A DNA stretch of 64,000 bases. Source: Paenibacillus hemerocallicola (lineage in GTDB: Bacteria > Bacillota > Bacilli > Paenibacillales > NBRC-103111). Shown here piece after piece: positions 59,672-64,000 of this stretch. The position numbers and the translations under genes were made by a program. The notes under the pieces were generated by a model. It was not told the origin of the DNA. It was given only the letters and a program-made list of their open reading frames with translations, and searched no databases. Position 1 is the first letter of the stretch, and the number at the start of each line of letters is the position of its first letter. The stretch is from positions 27,741 to 91,740 of the forward strand of contig NZ_VDCQ01000037.1 in assembly GCF_006265175.1 (NCBI RefSeq), in the 5' to 3' direction.

Positions 59672-60973
59672 ATGAAGTCAGCCATAAAATATTTGCTGCC
59701 GTCCGTCATGGCGGCAGGCGTTCTTGCAGGTTGCGGCAGTCAGGGAACCGCACCGAATGAAACCGTTCCGGAGGCAAAGGGAGCTGCAGTGAAACCGCCG
59801 GAGCCGGTGACGGTCACGATGTACAATCACTTTAACAACATTTCGGACGAACGGCTGCAGCAATTCATCATCGGACCGCTCAAGCAGAAGCTGCCGCACG
59901 TGACGTTCGAGGTCGTGAAACATGACAAAGGCTCTACGATCGACGATCTTGTCGGCGCCAAAAACTTTACCGACTTTTATTACGGCAGCAATGTCGGCTT
60001 CCCGACTTATATGAATTTGCAGCTCCAGCACGACATGAACGGCTTGATCAAGCAGCACGGACTGGATTTGAGCCGGATCGACCCCATCTTCATGGACGCG
60101 ATCAAAATGTTCGGCGAGAAAGGGGAGGTATACGGGGTACCCTTCTCCGCCAACGTAGGCGTGATGCTTTATAACAAGACGATATTCGATAAATTTGCCG
60201 TGCCGTATCCGAAGGATGGAATGACGTGGGAGGAAGTTATCGAGCTCGGACGACGGTTGACCCGAACGGACGGCGGAGTCAATTACATCGGTTTCGATCC
60301 TGGCAGAGTGGCCGACGTCGCATCGGGCTTGTCATTGCCTTATGCGGACGTGAAAACGGTAAAGCCGTTGATAGATACCGACAACTGGCGCACCATTTTC
60401 TCCATGTTCAAAGCGGCGTATGAAGTTCCCGGATATGTCAACAACGGCAAATACGACTACAACGCCAACGGCTTCTTCAAGGATAAAAATGTCGCGATGC
60501 TGCCGGTATGGGCGCTGCAAGTAGTGAATTCCAAGGCGGAGCTGTCCAAAATGGACTGGGATATGGTATCTTTGCCGAACTTTAGAGAAAGCTTGGGGCG
60601 CGGCCGCTCGGTGGATATCCATTTGCTGGCCGTCTCCAATGTCAGCAAAAACAAAGATGCGGCGTTGGAAGTACTGAAGATCATCACCTCGGACGAGGTT
60701 CAGAAAATGATGAGCGAATTCGGCACGCCGAGCGTATTGAAAAATGAAGAGATCAAGAAAGTTTACGGCTCCAAGCTGCCCGAATTCCAAGGCAAAAACG
60801 TACAGGCGCTGTTCAAAACGAAGCCGGGACTGCCTGTCATTACGAAATTCGACGGTACCGTAAGCTTCTATACGGAAGCGGCAAGGAAAGATATTGCGGC
60901 CGGCAAAGACGTCAATTCCATTATTCGGACGATCCAGGAACAGGCGACTCAGAAGCTGTCCGAACTGAAATAA
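59672..60973 (+). CDS. Sugar ABC transporter substrate-binding lipoprotein, paralogue
   Basis: 433 residues. A lipoprotein signal ends in LAGC (about 22). Strings such as MLYNKTIFDKFAVPYPKDGM and ELGRRLTRTDGGVNYIGFDP align with the binding protein at 38487-39797. It is also an orphan: no permease is nearby. GGGGAGG lies 8 bases before the ATG at 59672. A cre-like site lies directly upstream. Confidence 0.93.
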   Translation: MKSAIKYLLPSVMAAGVLAGCGSQGTAPNETVPEAKGAAVKPPEPVTVTMYNHFNNISDERLQQFIIGPLKQKLPHVTFEVVKHDKGSTIDDLVGAKNFTDFYYGSNVGFPTYMNLQLQHDMNGLIKQHGLDLSRIDPIFMDAIKMFGEKGEVYGVPFSANVGVMLYNKTIFDKFAVPYPKDGMTWEEVIELGRRLTRTDGGVNYIGFDPGRVADVASGLSLPYADVKTVKPLIDTDNWRTIFSMFKAAYEVPGYVNNGKYDYNANGFFKDKNVAMLPVWALQVVNSKAELSKMDWDMVSLPNFRESLGRGRSVDIHLLAVSNVSKNKDAALEVLKIITSDEVQKMMSEFGTPSVLKNEEIKKVYGSKLPEFQGKNVQALFKTKPGLPVITKFDGTVSFYTEAARKDIAAGKDVNSIIRTIQEQATQKLSELK

Positions 60974-61058
60974 GGCATATTAAAGCGCGACTAAGCGCAG
61001 TTTTTCCCGATTCGGAATTTTGCGGACTGTTTATATCCAAGCGAACTTTCGTAGAAAA

Positions 61059-61098
61059 AAGCAAAGCCCGTCTGCATGCAGAACTGGCTTTGCTTTCT
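61059..61098. terminator. Bidirectional Rho-independent terminator
   Basis: AAGCAAAGCC/GGCTTTGCTT stem between convergent genes, A/T-rich flanks. Confidence 0.85.
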
Positions 61099-61132
61099 CC
61101 TTGCCTTTTTTTGTTTCCGGAAATTCCCGGTC

Positions 61133-61543
61133 CTATTTGCGCCGTCTTCTCAAAACTTCGGCAAAGTTGTTCGGAGCCGAGTTGCGGTTCTGAATCCGGT
61201 TGATTTCTGCATTCGACAACCGGCGGCGGGACATGACGAACGAAGATGTCACATCGTTGAAGCCGTTTAGGAATGAAACGTCGGTCGGTCCCCGGAACAC
61301 GCGGCGATTGCCTTGATAGTTAATGTCCGAGAAAAGCACAAGCGTAATGTTGGCGCCTCCGACAATAGTGAAGCTGGACAATACGTCGTTGAAATTGAAA
61401 TCTACCAGACTGCGGACGCCCAGATTGCCGCGAAAGCTCAAGCGCCGGCCTGAGAAATTGGCATCGCTCCAAAGCGTCAAACGCGGCAGCAGCTGCGTTA
61501 CGGCCGTTTTTTTGACAGCCGGTTTTCTTATCGGTTTATTCAT
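61133..61543 (-). CDS. Beta/gamma-crystallin family protein
   Basis: 136 residues. Two Greek-key crystallin motifs are visible: LTLWSDANFSGRRLSFRGNL, then VDFNFNDVLSSFTIVGGANI; and LVLFSDINYQGNRRVFRGPT, then FNDVTSSFVMSRR. The N/D-N/D-x-S/T-S calcium-binding signature is approximated (NDVLSS, NDVTSS). Such proteins bind calcium and may be spore or surface proteins. It has a basic C-terminus (VLRRRRK) and no signal peptide. GGGAGGTG precedes the ATG. Confidence 0.88.
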   Translation of the reverse strand: MNKPIRKPAVKKTAVTQLLPRLTLWSDANFSGRRLSFRGNLGVRSLVDFNFNDVLSSFTIVGGANITLVLFSDINYQGNRRVFRGPTDVSFLNGFNDVTSSFVMSRRRLSNAEINRIQNRNSAPNNFAEVLRRRRK

Positions 61544-61747
61544 AGGAACACCTCCCTGTGAGATTGATATATGTTATGAGATTCGTGATCCAATGGTTTG
61601 TACGCAAAGACGATATACCTATTAAAAATGCAAAAAAGGCTTTCGCCATATGACAGGTTGCTAGTATCGCAGCTTTGACGGGAAGGAAACGGGTAATAAG
61701 ATGGAGAACTACTAATAAATCTAAATCGAAACAGGGAGGGAACGCCC

Positions 61748-62113
61748 ATGAAAGCCGTCAAACTTCGCCCATTCGTCCCGTCCGGACAAGATTATACGCT
61801 GGCTCAACGGTTTTTCGAGGAGTTGGGTTTTACGAAGCTGTATTCCGATGACGGATTAACCATTTTTCGGGTAGGAGAGCTGGAGTTTTTTCTGCAAAAT
61901 TTTCATAATCGAGAGGTGCAGGACAACTATATGCTCGATTTGGCCGTTGAAGATTTGGATCAATGGTGGGAGCATCTTCAATCCCTCGATCTGGAACGGA
62001 AGTACCCGATCAAGCTGAAAGAACCGACCGTATATCCGTGGGGCAAAAGGGAAATCAATCTTATCGATCCGGCCGGCGTTTGTTGGCATATTTCGGAAGC
62101 AAGCAAGTCGTAA
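61748..62113 (+). CDS. VOC/glyoxalase superfamily protein
   Basis: 121 residues, a single VOC module: DYTLAQRFFEELGFTKLYSD at the start, then YMLDLAVEDLDQWWEHLQSL and the C-terminal INLIDPAGVCWHISEA. Some glyoxalase metal positions are not conserved, so a binding or resistance protein is as likely as an enzyme. CAGGGAGGG precedes the ATG. tmrB begins 11 bases after the stop, suggesting an operon. Confidence 0.85.
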   Translation: MKAVKLRPFVPSGQDYTLAQRFFEELGFTKLYSDDGLTIFRVGELEFFLQNFHNREVQDNYMLDLAVEDLDQWWEHLQSLDLERKYPIKLKEPTVYPWGKREINLIDPAGVCWHISEASKS

Positions 62114-62124
62114 GGAGACGTGCA

Positions 62125-62721
62125 ATGATCATTTGGATCAATGGAGCATTCGGCTCCGGCAAAACGCAAGCCGCCTACGAATTGCACGGAAGAATTGCCG
62201 ATTCCTACGTATATGATCCCGAACGTATCGGTTTTTTCTTAAACAAAAACATTCCGAAGCAGATTCGGAAATATGACTTTCAAGATTACCCTTTATGGAG
62301 GCAAATCAACTATTCTCTATTGAAGCAGATTGCTGCCGAATACAATGGAGTTATTATCGTTCCCATGACCGTCGTGATTCCCCGTGTGTTTGACGAGATT
62401 GTCGGCAGGCTGAGGGATGACGGCTTGCCGGTCCGTCATTTTGTTCTATGGGCATCGCGGGAAACGTTGCTGAAGCGTTTGAAAAGCAGGGGGGATTTTA
62501 AAAACTCCTGGGGAGCGCAGCATATAGATCGATGCATGGAGGGGCTATCGGACGCTGCATTCCTGCCTCGCCTGGATACCGATACTTTGTCTGTCGAACA
62601 AGTCGCCGAACAAATTGCGCAAATGTGCGGCCTTGAACTGGCACCGGACAACAGCGGCAAATTGGCCAAAAAAATAAAGCGGGTCGTTACCCAACTGAAG
62701 CATATCCGCTATTTTATCTGA
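62125..62721 (+). CDS. tmrB: Tunicamycin resistance ATP-binding protein (TmrB-like)
   Basis: 198 residues. Walker A INGAFGSGKTQAAYELHGRI at the N-terminus, then the TmrB-specific VYDPERIGFFLNKNIPKQI, DFQDYPLWRQINYSLLKQIA, IIVPMTVVIP and the C-terminal NSWGAQHIDRCMEGLS closely follow Bacillus TmrB. It is a membrane-associated ATP-binding protein that confers tunicamycin tolerance. TAAGGAG precedes the ATG at 62125. The upstream frame continues open but overlaps the VOC gene. Confidence 0.9.
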   Translation: MIIWINGAFGSGKTQAAYELHGRIADSYVYDPERIGFFLNKNIPKQIRKYDFQDYPLWRQINYSLLKQIAAEYNGVIIVPMTVVIPRVFDEIVGRLRDDGLPVRHFVLWASRETLLKRLKSRGDFKNSWGAQHIDRCMEGLSDAAFLPRLDTDTLSVEQVAEQIAQMCGLELAPDNSGKLAKKIKRVVTQLKHIRYFI

Positions 62722-62870
62722 TCCGATTTGAAACCAGAAGCCGGACGGTATGGGCGGAATACTTACGGGACGACGTGTCGGAGAGCATTATCAAGAACAA
62801 ACTCCGGTCGGCTTTGTCGCATAGTTCCAACTACTTCGTACAACCTATCGATGAAACGGAGGGATGCGAG

Positions 62871-63647
62871 ATGCACAAATTGCCACACGATATTTTGTAT
62901 GCAAGAACATTGATCGCGAATGTAGTTTTTGTAGGAAATCCGGATACCGATGATTGGGTATTGGTGGATGCGGGAGTTCGAATGTTTGCCGATACGATTG
63001 CGGAAACCGCCAAGAAGCGTTTCCGCTCCGGCAAGCCGCGGGCGATCGTGCTAACCCACGGCCATTTCGATCATGTCGGGTCGCTTCAAGATTTATTGGA
63101 GCTGTGGGACGTGCCCGTGTATGCTCATGAAAAAGAACTGCCTTATGTAACGGGCGCAGCAGATTACCCGGAGCCCGACCCGACTGTCGGCGGCGGACTC
63201 ATGGCGAGAATCTCGCCTTTATACCCTCATAAAGGAATTAATCTTGGAAATCGGGTTCAAGCATTGCCAGTCGACGGGACGGTTCCGCATATGGCCGGTT
63301 GGCGGTGGATCCATACTCCAGGGCATACGGACGGTCATGTTTCCTTCTTCAGAGAGTCCGATCGGATGCTGATCGCCGGTGACGCATTTATTACCGTGAA
63401 ACAGGAGTCCGCTCTTGCCGTTATTACGCAAAAAGAAGAAATTCACGGTCCTCCAACGTATTTTACGGTAAAATGGTATGAAGCATGGGCATCGGTCAAA
63501 CGGCTGGAAGCGCTCGATCCGCTTGTTGCCGTCACCGGTCACGGCGTACCTATGTACGGAGTGGAGCTGATAGAGGGACTTCGCATTCTGGCTCAGGACT
63601 TCGATCGTCTTGCTATCCCCGAGCATGGGAAATATATAGATCGCTGA
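62871..63647 (+). CDS. Metallo-beta-lactamase-fold hydrolase
   Basis: 258 residues. The metal-binding motif LTHGHFDHVGSL is near residue 60, followed by WIHTPGHTDGHV and LIAGDAFITV (bridging Asp) and the C-terminal VTGHGVPM. Typical of MBL-fold hydrolases acting on thioesters, lactones or glutathione adducts. The ATG at 62871 has CGGAGGG at about 6 bases; the frame remains open upstream to at least 62721 without a start. It is about 150 bases after tmrB. Confidence 0.92.
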   Translation: MHKLPHDILYARTLIANVVFVGNPDTDDWVLVDAGVRMFADTIAETAKKRFRSGKPRAIVLTHGHFDHVGSLQDLLELWDVPVYAHEKELPYVTGAADYPEPDPTVGGGLMARISPLYPHKGINLGNRVQALPVDGTVPHMAGWRWIHTPGHTDGHVSFFRESDRMLIAGDAFITVKQESALAVITQKEEIHGPPTYFTVKWYEAWASVKRLEALDPLVAVTGHGVPMYGVELIEGLRILAQDFDRLAIPEHGKYIDR

Positions 63648-63782
63648 TGGGTTGTACGGTAACCGCCGTTAGTGGTCTTTAACCCCCTAACCCTACAGTA
63701 AATTAAAATTACGTTAATAAAAAGTATTTTTTTGTTTCACGACAAGATTTTTCGTTTAATAGTAGATGGAGGAATCGTCCAG

Positions 63783-63811
63783 TTGCATTCAAATCCACAA
63801 CATGTTATATT
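63783..63811 (+). promoter_or_regulatory. rrn P1-like promoter
   Basis: TTGCAT and TATATT with a 17-base spacer. Confidence 0.65.
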
Positions 63812-63878
63812 ATTAATCCGCCAACGTGGTAGATAGTATGCAATCATGTTGTAGGGATGCAGCGGGGAAAACTTCCGC

Positions 63879-63908
63879 TTGCAATGTTGGGCAAGAACGT
63901 GATATATT
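63879..63908 (+). promoter_or_regulatory. rrn P2-like promoter
   Basis: TTGCAA and TATATT with an 18-base spacer, about 97 bases after the first. Confidence 0.65.
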
Positions 63909-63936
63909 GTAATTCCGGCCGCTGAACAAGCGGACG

Positions 63937-63958
63937 AGCTCGAACAAAACTTCGAGCT
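63937..63958 (+). other. Leader hairpin
   Basis: AGCTCGAA (63937-63944) pairs with TTCGAGCT (63951-63958). Perhaps part of the rRNA processing stem. Confidence 0.5.
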
Positions 63959-63962
63959 TAAT

Positions 63963-63978
63963 TGCTCCTTGAAAACTG
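63963..63978 (+). promoter_or_regulatory. boxA-like antitermination sequence
   Basis: TGCTCCTTGAAAACTG closely matches the boxA and following sequence found in Bacillota rRNA leaders, where Nus factors bind. It indicates a 16S gene just downstream of the window. Confidence 0.75.
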
Positions 63979-64000
63979 AACAACGAGCGTGCAAGTGAGG

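Larger units (their letters stand above)
63648..64000 (+). other. rRNA operon promoter/leader region
   Basis: No gene is present. Tandem promoter-like pairs are at 63783-63811 and 63879-63908, followed by small hairpins and a boxA-like sequence at 63963-63978. This layout matches Bacillota rrn leaders just before 16S rRNA. The rRNA itself is outside the window. Confidence 0.7.

Noticed and set aside
1..64000. CRISPR arrays, tRNA genes, transposases, integrases or prophage genes
   Set aside because: I looked for direct-repeat spacing, cloverleaf-like sequences and transposase/integrase motifs and saw none. A tool-based scan (tRNAscan, CRISPR finder) could still find something small.

Overview
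The window looks like chromosomal DNA of an endospore-forming, moderately GC-rich Bacillota bacterium, most likely a Paenibacillus or Cohnella relative. The evidence is Gram-positive ribosome binding sites (AGGAGG types with ATG, GTG and TTG starts), lipoproteins with lipoboxes, a PdaA-type cortex de-N-acetylase, a KinB-like orphan sensor kinase, YpsA, TmrB, an IDEAL-domain protein, a FIMAH-domain secreted enzyme and a cyclic-di-AMP (ydaO-type) riboswitch. No transposase, integrase, prophage, CRISPR array or tRNA was seen. Species-level placement is inference.

Layout. 1-4 kb: a partial small gene, a serine beta-lactamase-like hydrolase, a c-di-AMP riboswitch ahead of a 55-residue ORF, ypsA and a TraX-like membrane protein. 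4-9.3 kb: a Gfo/Idh/MocA oxidoreductase with a sugar-phosphate isomerase, DoxX and TVP38-like membrane proteins, and a TetR regulator overlapping an FAD monooxygenase behind a palindromic operator. 9.3-15.8 kb: small hypothetical proteins, a two-gene toxin-antitoxin-like module with a degenerate PIN domain, an MTHFR-like protein, a two-domain VOC dioxygenase-like protein and an orphan amino-acid-binding lipoprotein. 15.9-23.8 kb: peptidase T, a LysR/quinone oxidoreductase divergent pair, and modAB (no modC) divergent from a one-component regulator with a substrate-binding domain, followed by an aldo/keto reductase and an NAD-binding protein. 23.8-32 kb: a SWIM/SNF2 helicase, a YdcF protein, a divergent PRPP synthetase paralogue, a lipoprotein and an orphan histidine kinase.

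32.4-43.6 kb is the most distinctive accessory region. It holds a 1,993-residue secreted heparinase II/III-type polysaccharide lyase with N-terminal carbohydrate-binding-like modules and C-terminal Ig-like and FIMAH domains, an orphan sugar-binding lipoprotein, and a second 1,005-residue lyase that lacks the signal peptide and every accessory domain. A related sugar-binding lipoprotein lies at 59.7 kb. Both binding-protein genes have cre-like sites upstream, and neither has a permease nearby.

43.7-64 kb is mostly housekeeping and envelope: rpiA, a GNAT, a large ankyrin-repeat protein, a truncated peptidase E remnant, an Rrf2 regulator, an IDEAL protein with thioredoxin, a eukaryotic-type HisA (HIS6-like) outside any his operon, two polysaccharide deacetylases, uppP, a D,D-carboxypeptidase, an SGNH hydrolase with an ABC-2 exporter, a beta/gamma-crystallin, tmrB and a metallo-beta-lactamase-fold protein. 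The last 220 bases look like the tandem promoters and boxA-containing leader of an rRNA operon whose 16S gene begins just outside the window.

No complete new multi-gene system could be demonstrated. The best candidates for something undescribed are the riboswitch-controlled mini-ORF, the paired secreted and cytosolic lyases with a coupled leader ORF, a dispersed hairpin repeat, the degenerate-PIN module, and an AT-rich ORF behind a perfect 14-bp hairpin.
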